Source of the DNA: CAZFLD01 sp964519835
GTDB taxonomy: Bacteria > Spirochaetota > Spirochaetia > DSM-27196 > CAZFLD01
Length of the DNA stretch: 64,000 nucleotides
Reading direction: 5' to 3'
Assembly: GCA_964519835.1 (NCBI GenBank)
Contig: CAZFLD010000011.1
Coordinates: 16,890-80,889, forward strand
The notes under the pieces: model-generated
Databases searched by the model: none
Told to the model about the DNA's origin: nothing
What the model saw: only the letters and a program-made list of their open reading frames with translations
Shown here: one piece after another, positions 8,972 to 18,274 of the stretch
Position numbering within the stretch: the first letter of the stretch is position 1
Layout: each line of letters begins with the position of its first letter
Translations under genes and position numbers: made by a program

Positions 8972-11872
8972 TCATCCTCCGATCCGGGCCGCAAGCGCTT
9001 GTGGGTCTTCGTTGTACAACAAGACCTCGGGGTGGCGGAGGAAGTCGGCCAGGAGTGCTCGCGTTTTGGCCGGGAGGTCTAGGGCGGCCTCTGCGAGGTG
9101 GGACTCCGTAGCCACCAGCGCAGCGAGCGTCCTCAGCACCGCGTTGACGTAGCCTGCCTCCTTTGGTGTGATGCCGTGAGAAGCGGCAAAGGCGAAGTCC
9201 TCGTTGATTGTTGCGAACATCATGTCGCGGAGCAGAGCGTTCCATAGCTCCGTGGACGGAGCTTCGAGAATCTCGTGGATCCGTCGGCGGTAATCCGGCA
9301 TGATCGATCGATCGATGGAGGTGAGCGAGAAGCCTTCACCACGAATCACCTCGGCCTCATATCGGCGGCGTTCATAGAGATTGGTAAGCCATTCAAAGTA
9401 GGAGGCGATAACGCCGCCGGCGTTTGCCGCGAAGTCGTAGACCACCGTGGTAGAGGTAGATACGAGTATCCGCTCAGCGGCCGGCGTGAGGGGGCCGTTA
9501 CTGCCACAGACGACAATCCGCGCGGAGAGGCGCGGTGCGTTGGAGACGGTGACGGCGTTCTCGAGGGCGCAAAGAACAAGTAGGTCGGTCGGAATCTCCA
9601 AGACCGCCCCGCCCTCCGCGGCACCGTCTATGCGTCGCTCGACGCCCTTTGTAGCACCGACAACCGTTCCGGTGGTTTGTGCCTGCGAAAGCATCTCGGC
9701 AACATCAAGCCCCTCGCTTCCGACAAGCGCGCCCTCCCCGTCGGCTACGGCGATTATTCGCGCGCCGAGGCGCGCGAGCTCGGTCATGGCCGAACCGCCG
9801 ACCTTTCCGGCGCCCTGCACCACGACCCGCTTTCCGGAGAGGAGCGCGGGAAAGATCTCGGAATAGAGACGGTTCCATTCGTCCTCGCCGACGGCGGTGT
9901 ACCCGTCGTGTTGCCGGATTGAGCTCTCCGTGATCTGGGTGCATCGACGCAGGAGCTCGAGCTCATCGGAGGCAAGCTCACGAGAAGGCGTCCACCGATC
10001 GGCAAAAAGCTCGTTGGCAACGGCAGCGAGCGTCGCCTGGACAAGACCGCGTCCGGTAGCGCCTCGGCGCGCCTCGAGCCCTCGGGTGGTCTTGCCGGTA
10101 ATCTGCGCAGCGGCAACTATCTCGAGGTACTCCTCGTTTTCAAAAAGCTCACGGAGCGCGCGCCGGTCGTTGAGATCGATGTCAAAGCTATCTTGCAGGA
10201 TCCCACGTGCGCGGCTGAGGGAGATTGCCTTGTTGTCAAAAAGGGCCACCCCGCGCTTGAGCCCGTACGCCATCTTCGCCAAGTCGCTCAGGGCCGATTT
10301 GAAGCCCTCGAAGATGTGGCTTATTTCCGTCTCGCCACAACCGACGTCTCCTGCAGGCACATCCCGCGCGGGACCGGTCACCAAAAAAAGCGATCTGCCG
10401 AGGTTGGAGACGGAGTCGAAGAAGTCCATTTCGCGTTCGCGGTAGTCCCGCGGGTTCAGGCGCAGTCCGCCCTTTGCGCCGCCGAAGAGGATCTTAGCTC
10501 GCGAACACTTCCACGTCATAAGGAAAGCCAGCGCCGAGACTTCCGAAAACTCGACGATGTTGTCGATCCGAAGGCCGCCCTTGGCGGTGCCCCTGATGCT
10601 CGAGTGGCGGGTCCGAAATCCCTCCGCATTTTTGACTTCACCACCCAGAACGCGCTTGACCCAGAACTCCTCAAAGGCTTCGAATCCGGCGAGGCGGACC
10701 ACAAGCTCCGGGGCGGCCTCCAGACCCAGGAACTCAGCGGCATCAAAAAAGCCGGAAAGTGCGTGAAGCATAAGCAGGTTGCCGGCATCATCGGAAAGAC
10801 TCCCATTCGACTCGCGAACAAGCTCCTTTAAGTCACCCTGCACCTCGAAGCGCCGGTCGGTCGGCATGTCGGGACGACTGAGGTCCCGCAAGAGTCGCTC
10901 GAGCCGCCCCAGCAAAAGCCGGTTGCCGGTTGATCCCGCCCGCCACGTTGTCTGCCGCAGTGACGCGAGTATCGGCTCGGTCTCGACCGAAGGGTCGACG
11001 TAGGCCGAGAGTACGCCTACCGGTGGGTAGTCCTCTTTCCCCTCAAACACGTCGTAGTACGTCCGTCGAAGATTAATATGGGCCTCTCTGATCCGGCGCA
11101 GCGCATCGAGAACAAATCCGTTTGAGGTGTTGGGTGCGGCCACCACAATCCGCGTTTCGTTCGTGGCAAGGCGCTCGGTTTGATCGCCCCGCTCCTCACC
11201 CGTCGGCTGACTCTTTACCACGATCCCATTGACTTGGCGGACCTCCTCATAGATATCGAGGTGACGGATAATCCGCTTTGGCACGGAAACGCTGTTGAGT
11301 TCCTCGTCCATGTAGTTCACCGGTAGGCTTTGCAAAAAGGCCTCCCCGTAGTCAAAATCCATCTTGCGCGCGTAGAATCGAGCTTCGTCGCAGAGGCGCT
11401 CGACCTGCTGCTCATCCGCCGTGCTCATCGGCAACGGCTCGCGTCCATACTTTTCGATCGTGACTATCCGAATGCCGGATCGGGTCTTTACGTCGTCGAA
11501 GCCGGCCAGATCGATCTCAGAATTCTCGTCGACGATCTTGGCCAGCCTTCCGGGGGAGTCGCGACCAACGTTGATAAAGTACGTGATCGTGCTGCCGTCG
11601 GCGGAGGTCTGCTGCAGGTATTCCGTGGTGGCGTTGAGAAGCTGTGTGATCACAAACACGTGGTTTGCGATTTCCGGCGCGGTGTTGCTGTGAAAGTACC
11701 AGGCCGGCAAAAACCGCTCTGCAAAATAGCTGTCGAGCACCTTCTCAACAGTGTTGAAATCCATCTTGAACGCGGACTCCAGAATCGATTCAACTTCGGT
11801 CCGAAGCGTCCGCTTTAGCGCCTCATGGCGTCGGCGCGACGCTTCGTGATGCCCTTCGTGTTGGGTGGTCAT
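8972..11872 (-). CDS. Large-type NAD-dependent glutamate dehydrogenase (~110 kDa class)
   Basis: The 966-residue protein belongs to the Glu/Leu/Phe/Val dehydrogenase superfamily, but it is about twice the length of the common 450-residue enzyme, as in the 115-kDa GDH class. The catalytic half shows ILFGGAKGGLRL (substrate Lys), PAGDVGCGETEISHIF (catalytic Asp region), TGRGLVQAT, a Rossmann motif VVQGAGKVGGSA, CALENAVTVSNAP, CGSNGPLTPAA and ANAGGVIASYFEW. The N-terminal ~400 residues are probably regulatory and oligomerising. Expected reaction: L-glutamate + NAD+ + H2O to 2-oxoglutarate + NH4+ + NADH. It appears to be a single gene, separated by 130 bases from the diguanylate cyclase downstream. 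The cofactor preference is inferred from the class. Confidence 0.88.
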   Translation of the reverse strand: MTTQHEGHHEASRRRHEALKRTLRTEVESILESAFKMDFNTVEKVLDSYFAERFLPAWYFHSNTAPEIANHVFVITQLLNATTEYLQQTSADGSTITYFINVGRDSPGRLAKIVDENSEIDLAGFDDVKTRSGIRIVTIEKYGREPLPMSTADEQQVERLCDEARFYARKMDFDYGEAFLQSLPVNYMDEELNSVSVPKRIIRHLDIYEEVRQVNGIVVKSQPTGEERGDQTERLATNETRIVVAAPNTSNGFVLDALRRIREAHINLRRTYYDVFEGKEDYPPVGVLSAYVDPSVETEPILASLRQTTWRAGSTGNRLLLGRLERLLRDLSRPDMPTDRRFEVQGDLKELVRESNGSLSDDAGNLLMLHALSGFFDAAEFLGLEAAPELVVRLAGFEAFEEFWVKRVLGGEVKNAEGFRTRHSSIRGTAKGGLRIDNIVEFSEVSALAFLMTWKCSRAKILFGGAKGGLRLNPRDYREREMDFFDSVSNLGRSLFLVTGPARDVPAGDVGCGETEISHIFEGFKSALSDLAKMAYGLKRGVALFDNKAISLSRARGILQDSFDIDLNDRRALRELFENEEYLEIVAAAQITGKTTRGLEARRGATGRGLVQATLAAVANELFADRWTPSRELASDELELLRRCTQITESSIRQHDGYTAVGEDEWNRLYSEIFPALLSGKRVVVQGAGKVGGSAMTELARLGARIIAVADGEGALVGSEGLDVAEMLSQAQTTGTVVGATKGVERRIDGAAEGGAVLEIPTDLLVLCALENAVTVSNAPRLSARIVVCGSNGPLTPAAERILVSTSTTVVYDFAANAGGVIASYFEWLTNLYERRRYEAEVIRGEGFSLTSIDRSIMPDYRRRIHEILEAPSTELWNALLRDMMFATINEDFAFAASHGITPKEAGYVNAVLRTLAALVATESHLAEAALDLPAKTRALLADFLRHPEVLLYNEDPQALAARIGG

Positions 11873-12041
11873 GCCCCGATTTTAGCGGCTCGGCCCGAGG
11901 AAGTCACGAACCAAAACCGCGAACGGCGGCTGAGCCGTCCACCGCGGCACGCGGCCACTGCGGCGTAGTCGATGGGGCGTTTGACAAAGAAGTCGAGCGC
12001 GAGAGGCAGCTTCGGCAGAGCCGTGATGGACTCTTAGAGCC

Positions 12042-13055
12042 TCAAGGTTCGTGACAGTTAACAACGGAAGCGCCTGCACTCAACCGCATGGGCACTTTGG
12101 TTGTGCTCGGAAAATTGTCGTAGTTGCCGGAGATCCTCTGCAACAACATCTCCGCCGTTGCGGCTCCCATTCGCGGCAGATCGAACTCGACGAGGGAAAG
12201 CTCAGGCTCGATCACCTGGGTCGCCGAGAATCGGTCGTGCCCGATGAGCGACACATCCGTCGGTATTGATAGGCCGGCGTCACGAATCGCAAGCGCGGCG
12301 CCGATTGTCGTGTAATAACTGATAGCGTAGCCTGCGGTCGGTGGATCGGGACGATCGAGCGCCCTACCAACAGCGGCGCGGGCTCCGGCCATGCTGTAGT
12401 CGGTCCAGAGCACGTCGAGGTTGGCGACGCCGCTTTCCTTGGCTGCCCGCCTTGCACCGGCCAGTCGTTGCCGTGTGCTGTCGCTTTTGCGGCGTCCGGC
12501 CACCACGGAGATACGACGATGGCCGGCGGCGGTGAGCATCCGGACGGCAGCGGCGGAAGACTCCGCCTCGTTTCCCGCCACGATGTCGCAGCGTAGGCCT
12601 TTGACTCCGTCGTGAACGGCAACGATCGGGACGCCGGCTTCCTGAAGACCGACCAGCGTGTTCACGCATTCGGAACCATACCAGAGAGGAAAAAGAACAA
12701 GACCGTCGATGGAACGTTCTTGCAGTCGTCTCAGGCTTGTCTCGAGCCGGGCGGCGCTCGATTCGAAGTCATTAATCAACAGAAGATACTCGTGACGATC
12801 GAATACCGATTCCATTGCCTTGATAATCTCGAAGGAAAAGAGTCCCGAGAGGCTGGGAATCAACACGGCAACGGTCATGGACTTGTTTGCCTTGAGGCCC
12901 TTGGCGAAAAAGTTCGGCCTAAACGCCAGCTCTTCTATTGCATTCTTGATTCGATGTGCATTGTCCGAACGAAGTGTTTGCCCGTTGAGGTAGCGGGAAA
13001 CCGAAGCGGTTGAGACACCGGCCCGCGCCGCTACGTCTTTTACCGTTGCCGCCAT
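12042..13055 (-). CDS. LacI-family repressor of the CUT1 sugar transporter operon
   Basis: The 337-residue protein has a LacI helix-turn-helix at residues ~4-25 (VKDVAARAGVSTASVSRYLNG), the hinge-helix region AFRPNFFAKGLKA, and a periplasmic-binding-type effector domain beginning MTVAVLIPSLSGLFS and ending near VPMRLSAGASV. It is the last gene of the operon, with only two bases between the permease stop and its ATG. The likely operator is the 22-bp palindrome at 16170-16191 in front of the operon. The effector should be the transported sugar or a derivative, which cannot be read from sequence. Confidence 0.93.
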   Translation of the reverse strand: MAATVKDVAARAGVSTASVSRYLNGQTLRSDNAHRIKNAIEELAFRPNFFAKGLKANKSMTVAVLIPSLSGLFSFEIIKAMESVFDRHEYLLLINDFESSAARLETSLRRLQERSIDGLVLFPLWYGSECVNTLVGLQEAGVPIVAVHDGVKGLRCDIVAGNEAESSAAAVRMLTAAGHRRISVVAGRRKSDSTRQRLAGARRAAKESGVANLDVLWTDYSMAGARAAVGRALDRPDPPTAGYAISYYTTIGAALAIRDAGLSIPTDVSLIGHDRFSATQVIEPELSLVEFDLPRMGAATAEMLLQRISGNYDNFPSTTKVPMRLSAGASVVNCHEP

Positions 13056-13057
13056 TG

Positions 13058-13876
13058 TTACTCTTTGATGCCGCCCGCTAGGACACCTTGCTGTACCTGC
13101 CGCTGGGCCAAGATATAGAGGATGACAATCGGAAGACTTACCACCACAAGGGCCGCGGACATCGTTGGAACGGTCACGCCGTACTCACCGTTGAATAGAG
13201 CGATGGCGCTCATCAGAGTTCGTTTTGAGCTCGAACGGAGAAGCAGGAGTGCAAATGGAAGCTCGTTCCACACCGCTTGCGATCCTACGATCGCGAGCGT
13301 AAGAAGCATTGGACGAGCGAGGGGCACCATCACCCGTGCAAAAATCTGCCAGAGGGTTGCACCGTCGATCGTTGCGGCCTCCATAAAGGTACGGGGCACA
13401 TTACGAAAGTAGGTTGTCATTAGGTATGCGGCGTACGGACCAAAGTAGCCGAGATAGGCAGCCACGACCCCAAAACGCGTATCCAGCAATCCTAGGCCGG
13501 ACTGCAGAATGTAAATCTGCACCCCCAATACCATCTGTGGGAATACCATGACCCCGGTGATCAACAACAGAAGCACAGTCCGAAGCGGGAAAGACAGCTT
13601 AGCAAAGGCAAAGCCCGCCGCGGTGGCGATTGCCAAGTAGGGAACCATGGTAGCAACCAAAATCACCACCGTGTTTAGAAAGTTCGATGCCAGATTAAGC
13701 TGCCGGAAAACCTCGACGTAGTTCTCGCCGACCGGTTCAGACGGCGGCAGAAGCTGCTCGGCCACATAGGCGGCGTCGCTCTTGAAGCTGGTCGCTATCA
13801 TCAAATAAAAAGGCACCAGCGTAACAATGCCCAGAATCAATATCAGAATCGTGGAGAGGGACCAGCGGCGTTTCAT
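13058..13876 (-). CDS. CUT1 sugar ABC transporter permease, MalG-type
   Basis: This 272-residue inner-membrane protein has six predicted helices and the cytoplasmic EAA loop EAATIDGATLWQIFARVMVPLARP, which docks with the ATPase. The N-terminal helix (STILILILGIVTLVPFYLMI) and the terminal segment with RQVQQGVLAGGIKE are typical of the MalG/UgpE side. The ATG overlaps the stop of the MalF-type gene by four bases (ATGA). No ATPase gene lies in the operon, so a shared ATPase of the MsiK/UgpC type encoded elsewhere probably energises it. Confidence 0.94.
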   Translation of the reverse strand: MKRRWSLSTILILILGIVTLVPFYLMIATSFKSDAAYVAEQLLPPSEPVGENYVEVFRQLNLASNFLNTVVILVATMVPYLAIATAAGFAFAKLSFPLRTVLLLLITGVMVFPQMVLGVQIYILQSGLGLLDTRFGVVAAYLGYFGPYAAYLMTTYFRNVPRTFMEAATIDGATLWQIFARVMVPLARPMLLTLAIVGSQAVWNELPFALLLLRSSSKRTLMSAIALFNGEYGVTVPTMSAALVVVSLPIVILYILAQRQVQQGVLAGGIKE

Positions 13877-14751
13877 GCCTTTCCCCTGTCTTCATTTCGC
13901 ATAAGCGCTATCTGGACGGCTACAATAATAAAGGTCAGAAGGTTTACAAACACGGCCCAGGTCGAAGAGTAACCGAGCTGAAAGTTTTGGAACGCGTGAA
14001 AGTAGATACCAAACTCAGGCACAAAGGAGGCATAACCGGGTCCACCGCCCGTCATCGTGTGGATGATGGGAAACATCCGCGCGAAGTAGGTGATAAATCC
14101 GAGGACGATAAAAAACTCAATGGTGTGCCGAATCCCGGGAACGGTCACCACCATCAGGGTCTGAAAGGGCGAGCATCCGTCGACCTTGGCGGCGTCGTAC
14201 AAGGACTCAGAGATCTTACCCATTGCCCCGACGTACAAAAGCACACCAAAGCCAAAAAACTTAAAAAGCGTAGCGATTGCCACGACGTGGATGGGCCACG
14301 CGGTGGACGAGAGCCACTCCGGCGTTACTTCGGCCAACCCTATCGCTTCGAAAAGCGAGTTGACCGGCCCGTTGGTCCGCAGCAATGCCCGAAACAACAC
14401 ACCGAGAATCACGGGTGAAATAAGAAAAGGAATCAAAGACACCGAACGGAAAAAACCGACGCCGCGCGCCGGCTCGCGAATGGCCGCGGCAACCAAGAGC
14501 GGAAGAACCGTCCACGGCGCCACGTAAACCGCAAGGATCAGGATGTTTTTCACAGCGGCGTGAAAACTGCCGTCGTTAAACAGCTTGACGACGTTCCGAA
14601 GCCCCGTCCATTCGGGAGATCCGATGCCGTTCCACTCGGTAAATCCGTAGTAAAAGGTTGTAAGGGCCGGATACAGCGTGAACACGAGGACAAACAGAAG
14701 CAAGGGCAGAACAAAAAAGTAGGCCTGGTAGGTGTGCTTCCGCCGCTGCAT
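13873..14751 (-). CDS. CUT1 sugar ABC transporter permease, MalF/UgpA-type
   Basis: The 292-residue membrane protein begins with the usual HTYQAYFFVLPLLLFVLVFTL helix (about residues 5-25) and FYYGFTEWNGIGSPEWTGL. It has six helices in total and an EAA-like loop DAAKVDGCSPFQTLMVVTVPGIR. It pairs with the MalG-type permease downstream (4-base overlap) and follows the binding-protein gene after an intercistronic hairpin. A conserved Pro-Gly-rich motif GGGPGYAS before the last helices is also typical of the family. Confidence 0.94.
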   Translation of the reverse strand: MQRRKHTYQAYFFVLPLLLFVLVFTLYPALTTFYYGFTEWNGIGSPEWTGLRNVVKLFNDGSFHAAVKNILILAVYVAPWTVLPLLVAAAIREPARGVGFFRSVSLIPFLISPVILGVLFRALLRTNGPVNSLFEAIGLAEVTPEWLSSTAWPIHVVAIATLFKFFGFGVLLYVGAMGKISESLYDAAKVDGCSPFQTLMVVTVPGIRHTIEFFIVLGFITYFARMFPIIHTMTGGGPGYASFVPEFGIYFHAFQNFQLGYSSTWAVFVNLLTFIIVAVQIALMRNEDRGKA

Positions 14752-14786
14752 TTCGACTCCTTCCGACTCCTATAGGCTAAGAAGAC

Positions 14787-14812
14787 GGAGCATCCGCCGT
14801 GGCGGATGCCCC
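14787..14812 (-). promoter_or_regulatory. Intercistronic hairpin between binding-protein and permease genes
   Basis: Read on the minus strand, an 11-bp stem (GGGGCAUCCGC with GCGGAUGCUCC, one G-U pair) closes a CACG loop 25 bases after the binding-protein stop and 36 bases before the permease start. Such hairpins often stabilise the upstream mRNA or partly terminate transcription so that the binding protein is made in excess over the permeases. Only a weak U-rich tail (UCUUCUU) follows, so full termination is unlikely. Confidence 0.65.
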
Positions 14813-14836
14813 AATAACAAAGTAACTCGCGTTACC

Positions 14837-16111
14837 CTAACGGGCCTGTTCGATCGTCGCGCCGTACTCGGCAGGAGTGATCTCACCGGAGAAAAGCAGC
14901 GGTCCGTGACTTCTGATCACGTTCCACAGCGGGGTCGGCGTAAAAGCCTTGGTGGGCGAAACAAGACTGTTCGCGACAAGCTCCATGACTTCGACGCCTA
15001 CTTGGTTCGCCACCAAGCTTTCATCCGCCTGGCCGTTCGCCGGGACCGCCCCACCGTTGGCGAGCAGGATGTTTGCGCCTTCCTCGCCGGCCGCAAAGCG
15101 CACCCACTCAATGGCGGCGGCTTGGTTGTCGCTGTAGGTAGGAACGGCGTAGGCTATTCCGCCCGCGGCGCCGACGACACCCTCGTGGGCGGACCCTTCA
15201 AAATAGAAATTGGGGATAACGCCGAGGTTTTCCGCCCCAAGCGCCTCGCCAAATTCATACCAGTTGAATATGTCGGACACAAAACCACGGAAGATGGCAC
15301 TCTCTCCGGCCATGAACTCCTCGCCCTTGTCTCGGAGCAATGGAACCGTCATGCCCTCGGGATCGATGTAGCCCGCCTGGTAGAGGTCTTGAAACCGCTG
15401 GAAGGTCTCCAAGATGATAGGTGCCTCAAAGGTTATATCGCCCGCCAGCAGATCTCGCTTCTGAGATTCGGAAAGGACCTGATCGAGGGTGCCCGCAATC
15501 ATCATCTCCGCGTGAATGCCCTGGCCAAAACCGATGGGCGTGATGCCTGCAGCCTGCAGTGCCTCGGCCGCGGAGATAAGACCATCCCAGGTGGTGGGAG
15601 GATTCTCGGGATCGAGCCCCGCCTCTTCGAAAAGTGCCTTGTTGTAGTACCAAACCCAGCCTTGGACGGTCACGGGAAGGCCACGGACGCCTTGGCTAAT
15701 GTCACGCTCGGGCGCCGTGTCGGCCAGGGTCGCCTCGGGAAACTGGTCCCAGATGTCTTGTATGTGATCGTCGAGTACGACAAAGGCCTCGCCAAGATCC
15801 TGGAAGTTCTGACCGTTGGCGTGTACAAGAATCGCGTCCGCTCCACTCCGTGCCGCGATTGCCGCCTGGTAGACCTCATAGGGAGGGTGAGGCACGGACT
15901 CGTGGTTGAGCGCAATGTCCGGAAATCGTTCTTCGAACGCCGCCCCAAGAGCCTCGGCCAAGACGCCTTGTGAGCCGCTTGAACCCTTAAACCAGTCCCA
16001 AACCGTGATTTCGCCCCCGGCGCTTTCCTCTTCGGATCCGCCGGTAGCAAAACAGAGCGCCGTCGCAAGAAACAGCAACGCGCCGACCAGAAACCATCGC
16101 TTCGTAGTCAT
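14837..16111 (-). CDS. CUT1 sugar-binding (extracellular solute-binding family 1) protein
   Basis: The 424-residue exported protein has a basic start (MTTKRW), a hydrophobic core and the spirochaete-style border LCFATGGSEEESAGG, followed by the family-1 opening ITVWDWFKGSSGSQGV. Inner motifs include LPVTVQGWVWYYNKALFEEAGLD and PPTTWDGLISAAEAL, typical of binding proteins for sugars or oligosaccharides. A Cys lies at the end of the h-region, so it may be a lipoprotein, but the lipobox is not canonical. It is the first gene of the operon and is preceded by a palindromic operator. The substrate is unknown. Confidence 0.93.
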   Translation of the reverse strand: MTTKRWFLVGALLFLATALCFATGGSEEESAGGEITVWDWFKGSSGSQGVLAEALGAAFEERFPDIALNHESVPHPPYEVYQAAIAARSGADAILVHANGQNFQDLGEAFVVLDDHIQDIWDQFPEATLADTAPERDISQGVRGLPVTVQGWVWYYNKALFEEAGLDPENPPTTWDGLISAAEALQAAGITPIGFGQGIHAEMMIAGTLDQVLSESQKRDLLAGDITFEAPIILETFQRFQDLYQAGYIDPEGMTVPLLRDKGEEFMAGESAIFRGFVSDIFNWYEFGEALGAENLGVIPNFYFEGSAHEGVVGAAGGIAYAVPTYSDNQAAAIEWVRFAAGEEGANILLANGGAVPANGQADESLVANQVGVEVMELVANSLVSPTKAFTPTPLWNVIRSHGPLLFSGEITPAEYGATIEQAR

Positions 16112-16169
16112 GGCAACCTCCTAATGGTTGTGTCGTGTGGGCCGGCGACCTTTTGCCGGCACGGCTCAC

Positions 16170-16216
16170 AAACTGTAATCGATTACAGTTTAACACTGCT
16201 TTCTGAACGCCGTCAA
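16170..16216 (-). promoter_or_regulatory. Promoter and LacI-type operator of the CUT1 operon
   Basis: A perfect 22-bp palindrome with central CG (half-site AAACTGTAATC, 16170-16191) lies 59 bases upstream of the binding-protein start. On the minus strand a -35 box TTGACG (16211-16216) and a -10 box TAAACT (16187-16192), 18 bases apart, place the palindrome across the -10 element and start point, which suits repression. The likely binder is the LacI protein encoded at the end of this operon. Confidence 0.75.
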
Positions 16217-16222
16217 TAAAGA

Positions 16223-17205
16223 TCACTGCTGTTTAGTAGTAGGAAGCACCGACTCCGGTGCGACTTCCACCGTTGCGGTTGGCCGGGGCTCGTTCGACAA
16301 ATAAACGCGACCACCAAGCTGGGTCGACAATACGTCTACCATGGACAGGCCAAAACCGTATTCGCCGTTGATTGTCTGTTCCGCGAAGGGCCCTCCTTTG
16401 TTCGAGACCGACAGCTTCAGGGAGTCCCCGGCGTCCTGCTTTATCGTTACCCACACATGCGGTGCCTCACCTCCGGGAGCACCGTACTTCAGGGCGTTTG
16501 CTTCAGGGCGTTTGTAAGAAGCTCGTTCACGATAATCCCCAGCAAAACGGCGGTTTTCCGATGCACGGTTACGTCGTCGATGTCGGTCTTGATCGCCCCC
16601 GATGCTGCCCACCCCGCCTCGCGAAGCGCCTCTTTTGCCTCGGAGGATTCGACGCGATTCTCTTTTAGGGCGAGGAAGGAACTCATCAGCATGATGTCGT
16701 TTTTGACACGGTGATGGACCTCGCCGAGCAAAGTCTGAAGCTCCGCGGTCCGTTCGTCTACGATATGGGAAAGCTCCTCCGTCTCCGCGATTGACTTATT
16801 ATCAAAAGCAAGCGTGTCCCGGATTGCGGTATAGATGCCGCCGTCGCCGGCAATCGGGCTCATCGCGTAGCCGTCGGCGACGGTGGGGAAAACGTAGGCG
16901 GCAGCCTCATTTGTCATCACGGCGGGAAACTGATCAGGCGTGAGGTAGGCGTCGAGGTAAAGCGCAAACTCCTCTCGAATACGAGTTCTGCTCGGCAACT
17001 GAAGGGACAGTTGAACCGCCTGGTCAAAAAAGCTCGCTACATCATTGACGACCAGCCGGGGCCGCGCAAGAAACTCGTCACGCTCCCGTTGCTGAAGCGC
17101 CGATTGGACCGGACCCAGGACGACAACTGCCAAGGAAGCTGCGAGGACGACAACAAATACCAGACTGAGCCGAACTATCCGCTTCTGGAACCGACGGGTC
17201 GGCTC
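16223..17205 (-). pseudogene. HisKA_2 sensor histidine kinase disrupted by a 14-bp tandem duplication
   Basis: Two frames together encode one kinase. The first (down to 16489) has an N-terminal TM helix (VFVVVLAASLAVVVLG), a short extracellular region, the HisKA_2 motif EVHHRVKNDIMLMSSFLAL and most of the N-box, ending NELLTNALK then QTP-stop. The second frame resumes at exactly the same point as NALKYGAPGG and carries the rest of the ATPase domain (GEYGFGLSMVDVLSTQLGG) to 16223. A direct 14-bp duplication at 16487-16514 explains the shift; removing one copy restores NELLTNALKYGAPGG. No ATG or GTG start precedes the TM helix (only TTG at 17133 within it), and no second TM helix is evident, so the gene may have more than one lesion. 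An assembly error is the alternative. Confidence 0.85.
16487..16514. repeat. 14-bp perfect tandem duplication inside a kinase gene
   Basis: CTTCAGGGCGTTTG occurs twice in a row (16487-16500 and 16501-16514). Its length is not a multiple of three and it falls within the N-box codons of the HisKA_2 kinase, producing a premature stop. Confidence 0.95.
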
Positions 17206-17273
17206 CTAACCGGAACGGGCGCCACGCGGGTGCTCGCAGGCAGTGTGCAACTGCGGTACTATAAAACCACACC

Positions 17274-18185
17274 ATGGACCAGGATCACGATCTGCGGTCT
17301 CGTGCAGCCACCCGCGTAACACTACTCGGCATCGTCGCCAACGGCTTGCTGTCGGTGGGCAAGTTGGCCGCCGGGGTGGCCGGCAGCAGTGCGGCAATGG
17401 TGGCGGATGGTGTGCACTCTGTATCAGATCTCGCAACCGATCTGGTCGTGCTTGTGAGCTTGCGTATAGCCCGGGCACCGGAAGATCCGGGCCATGAGTA
17501 TGGTCACGGCAAGTTTGAGACCTTGGCAGCTCTTTTTGTCGGCGCCGCACTCATCGGCGTTGCAATTGGTCTCGCGTACTCGAGTGTCGCCTCCATAATA
17601 CGCGTCGCGGAAGGCGGGCTGTTGCCACGCCCCGGCATGATAGCCCTGATCGCCGCGGCCGCGTCCATCTTGGTCAAAGAGATGGTGTTTCGCCTGACCC
17701 GACGAACCGGCCGCCGCATCGCAAGCAAGGTGCTCGAGGCCAACGCGTGGCACCACCGTTCCGACGCACTCTCGTCTGTGGGCGCGCTCCTGGGGATCGG
17801 TTTGGCCGCCTTCCTCGGACCCGGATTTCGCATACTTGACCCAATCGCAGGTCTTGTAATCAGCACTGTCATCTGCGTTGTAGCAGTCCGGATCATAAAA
17901 GACACCCTGAGCGAATTGGCGGAGGCAAGCGTGGACTCGGAAACACACGACCGCGTTCTTGCACTTGCCGCCGATGTGCCGGGCGTGACCGATCCGCACA
18001 GGCTGCGGATGCGGCGCGTGGGGAGCTACGTGGTTCTCGACCTCCACGTGCGGATGGCCGGCTCGATTAGCCTTGCCGACGCCCATCGACTCGCGCACCA
18101 AGTCGAGGACGCGATCACGGAAGAGCTCGGCAAAGCTACGATCGTCACAATTCACACCGAGCCGACGGGGAGCCCCGACCAATGA
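17274..18185 (+). CDS. Cation diffusion facilitator metal exporter
   Basis: The 303-residue inner-membrane protein has six predicted helices and the CDF metal-site signatures VADGVHSVSDLATD in helix 2 (Asp/His pairs) and NAWHHRSDALSSVG in helix 5. A cytoplasmic domain from about residue 210 (VPGVTDPHRLRMRRVGSYVVLDLHVRM) contains the usual His/Asp dimer-interface residues. It should export Zn(II), Fe(II), Cd(II) or Mn(II) against protons. The HHxxD arrangement in helix 5 fits the Zn/Fe groups but does not fix specificity. It is divergent from the broken kinase. Confidence 0.92.
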   Translation: MDQDHDLRSRAATRVTLLGIVANGLLSVGKLAAGVAGSSAAMVADGVHSVSDLATDLVVLVSLRIARAPEDPGHEYGHGKFETLAALFVGAALIGVAIGLAYSSVASIIRVAEGGLLPRPGMIALIAAAASILVKEMVFRLTRRTGRRIASKVLEANAWHHRSDALSSVGALLGIGLAAFLGPGFRILDPIAGLVISTVICVVAVRIIKDTLSELAEASVDSETHDRVLALAADVPGVTDPHRLRMRRVGSYVVLDLHVRMAGSISLADAHRLAHQVEDAITEELGKATIVTIHTEPTGSPDQ

Positions 18186-18274
18186 TCCTTACCCTGAGCA
18201 AACCGATTATGGCGATAGACCTCACCCGCACATCGGAGTTTCTTCACACCCGACGATAGCGACCGTAGCCGGAC

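Noticed and set aside
14732..15973. 413-codon open frame on the plus strand opposite the CUT1 binding-protein gene
   Set aside because: It is the antisense of a clear solute-binding protein gene, is rich in Arg and Gly, has no domain, and arises from GC-rich codon bias.
18183..18260. 25-codon frame overlapping the CDF exporter stop
   Set aside because: It is very short, with no ribosome site beyond the exporter sequence and no recognisable features.
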